Assembly: GCF_001612725.1 (NCBI RefSeq)
Contig: NZ_BDAZ01000054.1
Location: forward strand, 43,339 to 107,338
Source: Nocardia anaemiae NBRC 100462
Lineage (GTDB): Bacteria > Actinomycetota > Actinomycetes > Mycobacteriales > Mycobacteriaceae
DNA length: 64,000 bases
Reading direction: 5' to 3'
The position numbers were made by a program, and so were the translations under genes. The notes below the pieces were generated by a model. It was not told where the DNA came from. It made no database searches and saw only the letters and a program-made list of their open reading frames with translations. Positions 17,895-25,725 of the stretch are shown piece after piece (the stretch's first letter is position 1; each line of letters starts with the position of its first letter).

Positions 17895-17990
17895 TCAGCG
17901 GCGCGCATTCCCGGGATCGCCCGGTAATTCCCGATTTCGACGGACATCGGCCCGCTGACACCGCAGGCGTGAGTTCAGCCCCTCACGCCT
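17895..17990 (+). promoter_or_regulatory. Putative attenuator structures before sirA
   Basis: Between the leader-peptide stop and sirA are several alternative hairpins. AGGCGTGAG (17965-17973) pairs perfectly with CTCACGCCT (17982-17990). CCGGG (17911-17915) pairs with CCCGG (17920-17924). TCAGCGG (17895-17901) can pair with CCGCTGA (17952-17958). Mutually influenced pairings just after a Cys-rich peptide fit an attenuation device. No U-tract follows the 9-bp hairpin, so a Rho-dependent or translational mechanism is more likely than an intrinsic terminator. Confidence 0.5.
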
Positions 17991-18028
17991 TCAGCACGGA
18001 TGTACCCCCACCCAGCAGGAGCGACCCC

Positions 18029-19828
18029 ATGACGTCGAGCACCGACGCCGGTCCAACGGATCAGCCCGGTTCCGGGCCGCACGCGCGCCCGCAGCGCCCG
18101 GCCTCCGAACGACGCGTCCGCCCGGACCGTCCCAGGACCGAGGCACCGACGGGCCCGCGAGTCCGCACCGGTAAGCCGGTGCGCCGCAAGGCCGAGGGCC
18201 AGTGGGCGCTCGGCTACCGCGAGCCGCTGAACCCGAACGAGCAGTCCAAGAAGGACGACAACCCGCTCAATGTCCGGGCCCGGATCGAGAACATCTATTC
18301 CAAGCAGGGCTTCGACAGCATCGACAAGGGCGATCTGCGCGGCCGGTTCCGCTGGTGGGGTCTCTACACCCAGCGCGAACAGGGCTATGACGGCACCTGG
18401 ACCGGTGACGAGAACATCGACATTCTCGAGGCCAGGTACTTCATGATGCGCATCCGCTGCGATGGCGGCGCATTGAACGTCGCGCAGCTGAAGACCCTCG
18501 GCGGGATCTCCACCGAATTCGCCCGCGACACCGCCGACCTGTCCGACCGCGAGAACGTCCAGTACCACTGGATCGAGGTCGAGAACGTCCCCGAGATCTG
18601 GAAGCGGATCGAAGGCGTCGGCCTGAAGACCACCGAGGCATGCGGCGACTGCCCGCGTGTGGTGCTCGGTTCGCCGCTGGCCGGTGAATCGCTGACCGAG
18701 ATCATCGACCCGACGCCCGCGATCGACGAGATCGTGCGCCGCTACATCGGCAAGAAGGAGTACTCCAACCTGCCGCGCAAGTTCAAGACCGCGATCTCGG
18801 GCCAGCAGGATGTGGTGCACGAGATCAACGATGTCGCGTTCGTCGGGGTGAATCACCCCGAGCACGGCCCGGGTCTGGATCTGTGGGTCGGCGGCGGTCT
18901 GTCGACGAATCCGATGCTGGCCCAGCGCGTCGGCGCGTGGGTGCCGCTGGATGAGGTCCCCGATGTGTGGGAGGCCGTCGTCTCGCTGTTCCGCGATTAC
19001 GGCTACCGCCGCCTGCGCACCAAGGCCCGGCTGAAGTTCCTGATCAAGGACTGGGGCATCGAGAAGTTCCGTCAGGTGCTCGAGGACGAGTACCTGAAGC
19101 GCAAGCTGATCGACGGTCCCGCGCCGGAGCAGCCGAAGAAGCCGATCGATCACGTCGGCGTGCAGAAGCTGCGCAACGGGCTCAACGCGATCGGCTTCTC
19201 CCCCATCGCGGGCCGGGTTTCGGGCACCGTGCTCACCAAGGTCGCCGAGGCGGCGGAGAAGTACGGCTCGGACCGGATCCGGTTCACCCCGTATCAGAAG
19301 CTGATCGTTCTGGACATCGCCGACGATAAAGTCGACGCGCTGATCGACGAGCTGGAACCCCTTGGGCTGCAGGCACGTCCGTCGCTGTGGCGCCGGAATC
19401 TGATGGCCTGCTCCGGAATCGAATTCTGCAAGCTCTCCTTCGCCGAGACCCGCAAGCGGTCCCAGGCGCTGGTGCCCGAGCTGGAGGAGCGGCTCGCGGA
19501 TCTCAATGCGCAGCTCGATGTTCCGGTGACCATCAATATCAACGGCTGCCCGAACTCCTGCGCGCGTGCGCAGGTCGCCGATATCGGTTTCAAGGGTCAG
19601 CTGATCGATGACGGCGTCGGGAATCATGTCGAGGGTTTCCAGGTTCATCTCGGTGGCAGCCTCGGCTTCGACAGCGCCTTCGGTCGCAAACTGCGTCAGC
19701 ACAAGGTGACCACCAATGAACTCGGTGACTACATCGAACGGGTGGTGCGCAACTTCATCAAGCACCGCGAGGACGGCGAACGGTTCGCTCAGTGGGCGGT
19801 TCGTGCCGACGAGGCCGACCTTCGGTAA
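18029..19828 (+). CDS. sirA: Ferredoxin-dependent assimilatory sulfite reductase
   Basis: A 599-residue siroheme/4Fe-4S enzyme reducing sulfite to sulfide, of the mycobacterial SirA/NirA type. The cluster cysteines are C461-x5-C467 (ACSGIEFCK) and C507-x3-C511 (CPNSC). TEACGDCPR near residue 205 marks the first half of the duplicated fold. The ATG at 18029 is preceded by AGCAGGAGC at 7 nt. A GTG at 17969 would start inside the attenuator hairpin and is rejected. The first 70 residues are Pro/Arg-rich and probably disordered. It heads the operon with cysH, cysD, cysN and the chelatase that supplies siroheme. Confidence 0.95.
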   Translation: MTSSTDAGPTDQPGSGPHARPQRPASERRVRPDRPRTEAPTGPRVRTGKPVRRKAEGQWALGYREPLNPNEQSKKDDNPLNVRARIENIYSKQGFDSIDKGDLRGRFRWWGLYTQREQGYDGTWTGDENIDILEARYFMMRIRCDGGALNVAQLKTLGGISTEFARDTADLSDRENVQYHWIEVENVPEIWKRIEGVGLKTTEACGDCPRVVLGSPLAGESLTEIIDPTPAIDEIVRRYIGKKEYSNLPRKFKTAISGQQDVVHEINDVAFVGVNHPEHGPGLDLWVGGGLSTNPMLAQRVGAWVPLDEVPDVWEAVVSLFRDYGYRRLRTKARLKFLIKDWGIEKFRQVLEDEYLKRKLIDGPAPEQPKKPIDHVGVQKLRNGLNAIGFSPIAGRVSGTVLTKVAEAAEKYGSDRIRFTPYQKLIVLDIADDKVDALIDELEPLGLQARPSLWRRNLMACSGIEFCKLSFAETRKRSQALVPELEERLADLNAQLDVPVTININGCPNSCARAQVADIGFKGQLIDDGVGNHVEGFQVHLGGSLGFDSAFGRKLRQHKVTTNELGDYIERVVRNFIKHREDGERFAQWAVRADEADLR

Positions 19829-19842
19829 ATGGGAGAACTAGC

Positions 19843-20577
19843 GTGACAACGGATCAAGTACAGGCGGACCTGCCCGCGAAGCTGTCGGAAGACGAGTTGC
19901 GGGCGATCGCCGAAAAGGGCGCGGCCGAACTCGGGCCACACGCCTCGGCACTGGATCTGCTCCAGTGGACCGAGGACACCTTCGGCGCCGGCTACATCGT
20001 CGCCTCGAATATGCAGGACGGTGTGCTGGTTCACCTTGCCGCCCAAGTGCATTCGGGCGTGGACGTGCTGTTCCTGGATACCGGTTACCACTTCGCCGAG
20101 ACCATCGGCACCCGCGACGCGGTGGAAGCCGTATACGGCGTGAATGTGATCAATGTGCGGCCGGAAAATACTGTGGCCGAACAGGATCGGCTGCTCGGCA
20201 AGGATTTGTTCGCGCGCGATGCCGGTGAATGCTGCCGGTTGCGCAAGGTTGTGCCGCTGAAGCGCTCGCTCGGTGGTTACAACGCCTGGGTCACCGGCAT
20301 CCGCCGCGTGGAGGCCCCGACCCGGGCCAACGCCCCGCTCATCTCGTTCGACGAGGCGTTCGGACTGGTGAAGATCAACCCGATCGCCGCCTGGTCCGAC
20401 GACGAGATGCAGGCTTATATCGAACAGCACGGCATCCTCGTCAATCCCCTGGTGGAAGAGGGATATCCGTCGATCGGCTGCGCTCCGTGCACACGGAAGC
20501 CGGAGCCGGGTTCCGATCCGCGAAGCGGCCGCTGGGCCGGCCTCGCCAAGACCGAATGCGGGTTGCACACAGCATGA
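19843..20577 (+). CDS. cysH: Phosphoadenylyl/adenylyl-sulfate reductase
   Basis: A 244-residue thiol-dependent sulfonucleotide reductase. The four cysteines of a 4Fe-4S site are present (C130-C131 in ECCRLRK, C213 and C216 in CAPC), which points to an APS rather than PAPS reductase. The catalytic ECGLHT tail is present near the end. The absence of a cysC kinase gene in this operon fits direct use of APS. GTG 19843 follows GGGAGAA. Its stop overlaps a 26-codon frame that bridges to cysD. Confidence 0.95.
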   Translation: MTTDQVQADLPAKLSEDELRAIAEKGAAELGPHASALDLLQWTEDTFGAGYIVASNMQDGVLVHLAAQVHSGVDVLFLDTGYHFAETIGTRDAVEAVYGVNVINVRPENTVAEQDRLLGKDLFARDAGECCRLRKVVPLKRSLGGYNAWVTGIRRVEAPTRANAPLISFDEAFGLVKINPIAAWSDDEMQAYIEQHGILVNPLVEEGYPSIGCAPCTRKPEPGSDPRSGRWAGLAKTECGLHTA

Positions 20578-20654
20578 CCGAGTCAGGGCCCGGAGGAGGC
20601 AGCCTGCGTAACCACGTAGGGCCCCTCGGGCATGCGAAAGAGGACACAGCATGA
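20574..20654 (+). CDS. Small bridging protein A between cysH and cysD
   Basis: A 26-codon frame beginning at ATG 20574, whose ATGA overlaps the cysH stop, and ending with TGA at 20652-20654, whose ATGA overlaps the cysD start. It encodes the motif GPGGGSLRNHVGP followed by KEDT. A second frame between subI and cysT (52432-52521) encodes GPVGGSLRNHEGP and KQDT. The K, D, T and one Leu codon differ synonymously between the two copies, which supports translation. An AGGAGG at 20594-20599 lies inside the frame, four bases before CTG 20604. Initiation there, giving a 16-residue peptide, is an alternative. No family recognised. Confidence 0.65.
   Translation: MTESGPGGGSLRNHVGPLGHAKEDTA
20586..20625 (+). 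repeat. 40-nt sulfur-operon element, copy A
   Basis: A 40-nt stretch matching 52473-52512 (minus strand) at 37 positions. It is bounded by GGGCCC at both ends, which can pair as a 6-bp stem, and holds AGGAGG and CGTAACCACG in the interior. Two of the three differences sit at facing positions 8 and 32 (G-U here, U-A in copy B), so pairing is preserved. It lies inside the bridging small frame. Confidence 0.7.
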
Positions 20655-21580
20655 CCGAAACCATCAGCGCACGTTCCTTCGGCATCACCGATTTCGACAC
20701 CCTCGCGGCGTTGGAGTCGGAATCGATCCACATCTTCCGTGAGGTGGCGGGCGAATTCGAACGGCCGGTGATCCTGTTCTCCGGCGGTAAGGATTCCACG
20801 GTGCTGCTGCATCTGGCGCTCAAGGCCTTCTGGCCCGCGCCGCTGCCGTTCGCGCTGTTGCACGTAGACACCGGGCACAACCTGCCCGAGGTGCTCGAAT
20901 TCCGCGACAAGGTGGTCGACAAGTACGGCCTGCGACTGCATGTCGCGAAGGTCGAGGACTACCTGGCCGACGGCCGACTCACCGAGCGGCCGGACGGTAT
21001 CCGCAATCCGCTACAGACGGTTCCCTTGCTGGACGCCATCACCGAGCACCGCTTCGACGCGGTCTTCGGCGGCGGCCGCCGCGATGAAGAGCGCTCGCGC
21101 GCCAAGGAGCGAATCTTCTCGCTGCGCAACGCCTTCGGACAATGGGATCCGAAGCGGCAGCGGCCCGAGCTGTGGAATCTGTACAACGGCAAGCACGCTC
21201 CCGGCGAGCACGTCCGAGTCTTCCCGCTGAGCAACTGGACCGAACTCGATATCTGGCGCTACATCGCGCGCGAGGACATCGATCTGGCGAGCATCTACTA
21301 CTCGCACGAGCGTCCGGTGTATCAGCGCGACGGCATGTGGATGACGCCGGGCGTCTGGGGCGGCCCACGCGAGGGCGAGGTGCTCGAGACCCGTTCGGTG
21401 CGCTACCGCACCGTCGGCGACGGGTCCTCCACCGGCGCGATTCTTTCCGACGCGGCCGATAACGAGGCGATTCTCGCCGAGGTGGCCGCGTCCCGTTTGA
21501 CCGAGCGCGGTGCGACTCGTGGTGACGACCGAGTGTCGGAGGCCGCGATGGAAGACCGCAAACGAGAGGGATATTTCTGA
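20651..21580 (+). CDS. cysD: Sulfate adenylyltransferase subunit 2
   Basis: A 309-residue PP-loop ATP sulfurylase subunit that forms APS from ATP and sulfate, driven by CysN GTP hydrolysis. The PP motif SGGKDS lies near residues 45-50. GGRRDEERSRAKERIFSLR and a C-terminal DRVSEAAMEDRKREGYF, typical of CysD, are present. ATG 20651 is preceded by AGAGGACACAGC. Its start overlaps the end of the bridging small frame by 4 bp. Confidence 0.97.
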   Translation: MTETISARSFGITDFDTLAALESESIHIFREVAGEFERPVILFSGGKDSTVLLHLALKAFWPAPLPFALLHVDTGHNLPEVLEFRDKVVDKYGLRLHVAKVEDYLADGRLTERPDGIRNPLQTVPLLDAITEHRFDAVFGGGRRDEERSRAKERIFSLRNAFGQWDPKRQRPELWNLYNGKHAPGEHVRVFPLSNWTELDIWRYIAREDIDLASIYYSHERPVYQRDGMWMTPGVWGGPREGEVLETRSVRYRTVGDGSSTGAILSDAADNEAILAEVAASRLTERGATRGDDRVSEAAMEDRKREGYF

Positions 21581-21581
21581 T

Positions 21582-22871
21582 ATGTCCGACCTATTGAGGC
21601 TGGCCACCGCCGGTTCTGTCGACGACGGTAAGTCCACCCTGGTCGGACGCCTGCTCTACGATACGAAATCCGTACTGGCCGACCAGATCGACGCCGTCAC
21701 CCGGGCGTCGGTGGACAAAGGCCTTGCCACGCCGGATCTTTCGCTGCTCGTGGACGGGCTGCGCGCGGAACGCGAGCAGGGCATCACCATCGATGTCGCC
21801 TACCGCTACTTCGCAACGCCCAAGCGGTCTTTCGTGCTCGCGGATACGCCCGGGCACGTGCAGTACACCCGCAACACCGTCTCCGGCGCGTCCACCGCGC
21901 AGCTGGTGATCCTGCTTGTCGACGCGCGCAAGGGCGTCATCGAGCAGACTCGTCGGCATGCCGCAGTACTCGCACTGCTCGGCGTGCCGAAGCTGGTGCT
22001 CGCGGTGAACAAGATCGACCTGGTCGACGATCCGGCGACCGTATTCGCCGCGATCTCAGCCGAATTCAACACCCTCACCAGCACCCTCGGCTGGGCCGCC
22101 GAGGACGTGCTCGAGATTCCGGTCTCCGCACTGCACGGCGACAATATCGCCTCGCGCTCGGCGAACACCCCGTACTACGACGGCCCTTCGCTGATCGAGC
22201 ACCTCGAATCGGTGCCGGTGGATGCCGATAGCTCGGGCGAGCATGCGATCGGCCTGCGTTTCCCGGTGCAGTACGTGATCCGTCCGCGCACCGCCGAATA
22301 CCCGGACTACCGCGGCTACGCGGGCCAGATCGCGGCGGGCTCGGTTTCACCAGGTGACGAAATCGTGGTGCTGCCCTCGGGAATTCGCTCAACCGTCGAG
22401 CGGGTCGATACCCCCGATGGCGAGCTCGCCGTCGCCCAGGTCGGTCGCAGTGTCACGCTGATCCTGGCCGACGATGTGGATATCTCGCGCGGTGACATCA
22501 TCGCCTCCCCCACCGACGCGCCGGAGCCGATCGACTCCTTCGACGCGACCGTCTGCTGGCTCGGCGATAAGCCGCTGCGCCCCGGCGCGCGACTGCTGCT
22601 CAAGCACGGCACCCGCACCACGCAGGCGATCGTCGGCGCACTCGTCGAGCGGTTCGACGAGCAGAACCTGACCGCGCAGGCGAGCCCGGAATCGTTGGCG
22701 CTCAACGATATCGGCCGCATCTCGGTGCGCGTCGCCGAGCCGATCGCGGCCGACGACTATCGCGTCAACCGGCACACCGGCAGCTTCCTGCTCATCGATC
22801 CGGCGGGCGGCAATACTCTCGCCGCGGGACTGGTCGGTGACGTGCTGACCGCGGTCGAGGTCGGAGTCTGA
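21582..22871 (+). CDS. cysN: Sulfate adenylyltransferase subunit 1 (GTPase)
   Basis: A 429-residue EF-Tu-like GTPase. G1 is GSVDDGKS (residues 12-19), G3 DTPGH, and G4 NKID. Two beta-barrel domains follow. It couples GTP hydrolysis to APS synthesis with CysD. The protein stops after the third domain, so the APS kinase module of the CysNC fusion found in mycobacteria is absent. ATG 21582 lies one base after the cysD stop. Longer upstream frames only read through cysD. Confidence 0.97.
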   Translation: MSDLLRLATAGSVDDGKSTLVGRLLYDTKSVLADQIDAVTRASVDKGLATPDLSLLVDGLRAEREQGITIDVAYRYFATPKRSFVLADTPGHVQYTRNTVSGASTAQLVILLVDARKGVIEQTRRHAAVLALLGVPKLVLAVNKIDLVDDPATVFAAISAEFNTLTSTLGWAAEDVLEIPVSALHGDNIASRSANTPYYDGPSLIEHLESVPVDADSSGEHAIGLRFPVQYVIRPRTAEYPDYRGYAGQIAAGSVSPGDEIVVLPSGIRSTVERVDTPDGELAVAQVGRSVTLILADDVDISRGDIIASPTDAPEPIDSFDATVCWLGDKPLRPGARLLLKHGTRTTQAIVGALVERFDEQNLTAQASPESLALNDIGRISVRVAEPIAADDYRVNRHTGSFLLIDPAGGNTLAAGLVGDVLTAVEVGV

Positions 22872-22872
22872 G

Positions 22873-23781
22873 GTGAATTCGCCCGGCGGTATCGGCTCGG
22901 TGGCGCGGCTGCCGGGCGGGTCCATGTGGGCGGAATTGGAGCGCTTGTCGGACCGCGGACGCGGACCGAGCAGACCGATGTTCGGGCCGCTTCGGGTCAC
23001 ACCGATCGGCGGGTATGCGGAACCCGGACCGGCGCTCATCGCGGTGGCGCACGGCAGTCGGGATCCGCGCTCGGCCGCGACGATGTCGGCCGTGGTCGCC
23101 GATATCGCCGCCGCCCGGCCGGATATCGATGTGCGGCTCGCATTTCTCGATCTGAATGCGCCATCGGTCGAGCAGGTCGTGGATGCTGTTGCCGCGCAAG
23201 GACATACGCATGCGGTTGTGACTCCGCTGCTGCTGGGCAGCGCTTTTCACGCGCGAGTCGATCTACCCGGATTACTCGCCGCCGCCCGCACCGCCCACCC
23301 GCAGCTCACGCTGACCCAAGCCGATGTACTCGGTCCGGACCCGCGACTCATCACCACGCTGCGCGACCGCACCCTGGCCGCACTGGGAGATAGCGCTCGG
23401 CCACAGGGTGGCGAACCACTCGACGGGCAGGCGATCGGAGTCGTCGTGGCGGCGGTCGGGGCGGCAGCGGTGGCAGCGAATGCCCGGACCGGCGAGGTCG
23501 CTCGACAGCTCGCCGGTATGACCGGCTGGCATACCGAGATATGTTTCGCGACCACGGAACCTTCTGTCGCCCAGGCAATTTCACGTCTGCACGCCAGAGG
23601 TGCCGAGCGGGTACTGGTGGCGCCGTGGTTCCTCGCACCGGGCCTGCTCACCGATCGCCTGGTGGCCGCCGCGCCAGATGTGGTGCACACGCAAGTCATC
23701 GGACCGGATACGGCATTGACCGAAATCGTTTGGGACCGTTACGACACCGCGCTCACGGATGCTCTGAGCCTGTCTGCCTGA
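22873..23781 (+). CDS. Sirohydrochlorin chelatase (CbiX family)
   Basis: A 302-residue protein with two CbiX-like halves. AVAHGSRDPRS near residues 57-67 carries the metal-binding His, and VTPLLLGSAFHARVD near 115-129 the second. The position after sirA-cysHDN fits iron insertion into sirohydrochlorin to make siroheme for SirA, as proposed for Che1/Rv2393-type proteins. The GTG at 22873 comes right after the cysN stop. The first 50 residues are an extra N-terminal tail and might not be translated if a later start is used. Confidence 0.9.
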   Translation: MNSPGGIGSVARLPGGSMWAELERLSDRGRGPSRPMFGPLRVTPIGGYAEPGPALIAVAHGSRDPRSAATMSAVVADIAAARPDIDVRLAFLDLNAPSVEQVVDAVAAQGHTHAVVTPLLLGSAFHARVDLPGLLAAARTAHPQLTLTQADVLGPDPRLITTLRDRTLAALGDSARPQGGEPLDGQAIGVVVAAVGAAAVAANARTGEVARQLAGMTGWHTEICFATTEPSVAQAISRLHARGAERVLVAPWFLAPGLLTDRLVAAAPDVVHTQVIGPDTALTEIVWDRYDTALTDALSLSA

Positions 23782-23782
23782 C

Positions 23783-24526
23783 TCAGTCGACATAGACGAC
23801 GATGGCCGTCGCGTTATCGTTTCCCCCCGCGCGATCGGCGGCAGCCAAAAGCCGGACGACAACGGCCTGCGGATCAACGCCACGGCTCAACCAGTTCCGG
23901 AGATCGTCGTAGGCGACCTGCTCGGAGACGCCGTCGGTGCAGAGCAGGTACCGATCGCCGGGTCGCATCGTCACGCTCAGCACATCCGGTTCCGGCCCGT
24001 CCCCGTGCCCGATGTAACGGGTCAGCTGATACCGCGCCGCGGCTGCCTGCGGCGAATCGAACGGATACCAGCCGTGCACCGCACCGAGCCACGCCATCGT
24101 ATGGTCGGTCGTCAGCAGTTCGAGCAGCCCGGCACGCAGCCGATACATCCGGGAGTCGCCGATCTGCACGAGCCAGCAGCCCTGCGGCGCGGCGACCATG
24201 GCGGTCAGTGTGCATCCGGCCAACGTTCGCAATTCCTGGCCGATCAGACTCACCCGAGCATGCGCCGCCGCCACCGCGGCACGCAGCGTGTCCGGCCCGA
24301 GTTCCACCGCATCCGCGACGTGGTCGACGAAGATATCGACCGCGGTCCGCCCCGCCGCCGCACTCCCCGGTCCATCTCCCATGCCATCGGCCACCACCGC
24401 GAGCAGCGGCCGCTCACGGAGATAGGTGACATCGAAATTCGCCACATAGCGCCTGCCGATATCGCTGCCCACCGCAACGTCGACCATGGGATTGCGCACT
24501 CGCGAATTCTGGCATACGGGCGCCAT
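23783..24526 (-). CDS. PP2C-type serine/threonine phosphatase
   Basis: A 247-residue PPM phosphatase. Metal-binding motifs DGMGDG (near 46-51), GDSRMYRL, CTDGVSEQ and GGNDNAT are all present, so activity is expected. It is soluble with no sensor domain. It is convergent with the chelatase gene (1-bp gap). Targets are unknown. Confidence 0.92.
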   Translation of the reverse strand: MAPVCQNSRVRNPMVDVAVGSDIGRRYVANFDVTYLRERPLLAVVADGMGDGPGSAAAGRTAVDIFVDHVADAVELGPDTLRAAVAAAHARVSLIGQELRTLAGCTLTAMVAAPQGCWLVQIGDSRMYRLRAGLLELLTTDHTMAWLGAVHGWYPFDSPQAAAARYQLTRYIGHGDGPEPDVLSVTMRPGDRYLLCTDGVSEQVAYDDLRNWLSRGVDPQAVVVRLLAAADRAGGNDNATAIVVYVD

Positions 24527-24597
24527 TGCGCGGAGCGCCCTGAGGGACGGGCTGGACGCGCACCCTGTTCGCTCGGCCGAAGACGCGGTGCGGATGC

Positions 24598-25194
24598 TCA
24601 GCGCGGGGTGATCGAGTCCAGATCCGCTGCCGCAGCCCCCGAAGCGATGCGCCTATCGATAGTCGCCAGGACGAACTCCGCCCAGCGAATGTTCTCCTGC
24701 TCGAAGGAGATTCCGCGCAGCAAGGTGAGGTAGGGACCGATGCGCTCGGCCTCGACCAGGTACGCCTGCTCGCTGCGCCCGTCGAGCAGGCGGGCGCGCA
24801 GCCGTTCGTAGCGGGCCAGTTTCGCCTCGGACCATTCCAGCTTCTCGGCCATCCCAGCGCGCACGTTCGGCGCATCGTCGGTGTCCATGCCCTGCACCTT
24901 GACCATCAATTCGTCACGGACGGCGGTCGGCTTGGCGGGCTCGGCGATGAACGCGCGCAGCGCGGCTCGACCGGCCGCGGTGATGGCGTGCAGGCGCTTG
25001 TTCGGGCGGCGCTCCTGGTGCACGACCCGGGTCTCGATGAGGCCGTCGGCGGCCATCCGCTCGAGTTCCTTGTACAGCTGCTGGGGAGTGGCCATCCAGA
25101 AGTTGGCCACCGAGGCGTCGAAGCCCTTGGCCAGGTCATAGCCGGACGCCTCCCCTTCCAGCAGAGCGGCAAGCACCGCATCACGTAACGCCAT
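24598..25194 (-). CDS. PadR-family transcriptional regulator
   Basis: A 198-residue PadR protein with winged helix at residues 1-80 (SGYDLAKGFD, QQLYKELERMAADGLI) and a C-terminal Vir-like helical dimerisation domain at 90-180. It faces the SnoaL-flavoenzyme-ferredoxin reductase operon across 114 bp that contains a split inverted repeat. Repression of that operon, relieved by an aromatic or lipophilic ligand, is the usual mode, but here it is inferred. Confidence 0.9.
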   Translation of the reverse strand: MALRDAVLAALLEGEASGYDLAKGFDASVANFWMATPQQLYKELERMAADGLIETRVVHQERRPNKRLHAITAAGRAALRAFIAEPAKPTAVRDELMVKVQGMDTDDAPNVRAGMAEKLEWSEAKLARYERLRARLLDGRSEQAYLVEAERIGPYLTLLRGISFEQENIRWAEFVLATIDRRIASGAAAADLDSITPR

Positions 25195-25221
25195 CGCCCC
25201 AGGCTATCACTATGAAAATTC

Positions 25222-25283
25222 TTGTCTAATCAACTCTGGACATGAGGTGCGCCACACGGATACTGTTCGGGCTTGATAGACAA
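25222..25283. promoter_or_regulatory. Candidate PadR operator pair
   Basis: TTGTCTAATCAA (25222-25233) recurs inverted as TTGATAGACAA (25273-25283), with a single one-base gap. The half-sites lie in the AT-rich spacer between the PadR gene and its divergent operon. Whether PadR binds here is inferred from position. Confidence 0.5.
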
Positions 25284-25308
25284 ATAATTGACTATGAAAG
25301 GTGGAGCG

Positions 25309-25725
25309 ATGCACCCCTTCCGCGCAGCCGTGGAGGCACGTGACGAGGCCGCCATCGAGGCACTGCTGGCCGACGACGTGGTGTTCACCAGTCCGGTCGC
25401 GTTCAAACCGTATCCGGGCAAGGCCATCACCGCGGCCATCCTGCGCGCCGTCATCCGCGTCTTCGAGGACTTCCGCTACGTGCGCGAGATAGCCGACGCG
25501 AACGGTCGCGACCACGCCTTCGTCTTCGAGGCCACTGTCGACGGCAAGCAGCTCACCGGCTGCGACTTCCTGCATTTCGACGAGCACGGCAAGATCGACG
25601 ACTTCATGGTGATGGTGCGTCCGCTATCGGCCGCGCAGGCATTGTCCACGCGGATGGGTGAGCAGTTCGAGCGGATCAAGGCCGAGGCCACCGAGCAAAT
25701 CCGGCGTGAGGCGGCGCAGGCGTGA
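25309..25725 (+). CDS. SnoaL-like / NTF2-fold protein
   Basis: A 138-residue NTF2-like protein (FRAAVEARDEAAIEALLADD at the start, FDEHGKIDDFMVMVRPL near the end). The ATG at 25309 follows AAGGTGGAG with good spacing; an earlier GTG/ATG at 25288-25294 lacks one. Its stop overlaps the start of the flavoenzyme gene by 4 bp. These folds bind hydrophobic ligands or act as isomerases; role here unknown. Confidence 0.85.
   Translation: MHPFRAAVEARDEAAIEALLADDVVFTSPVAFKPYPGKAITAAILRAVIRVFEDFRYVREIADANGRDHAFVFEATVDGKQLTGCDFLHFDEHGKIDDFMVMVRPLSAAQALSTRMGEQFERIKAEATEQIRREAAQA

Noticed and set aside
17886..17901. GGTAGCTCAGCGG resembling a tRNA D-arm
   Set aside because: No acceptor stem, anticodon arm or GTTCGA T-arm can be placed around it; it straddles the stop codon of the Cys-rich leader peptide.
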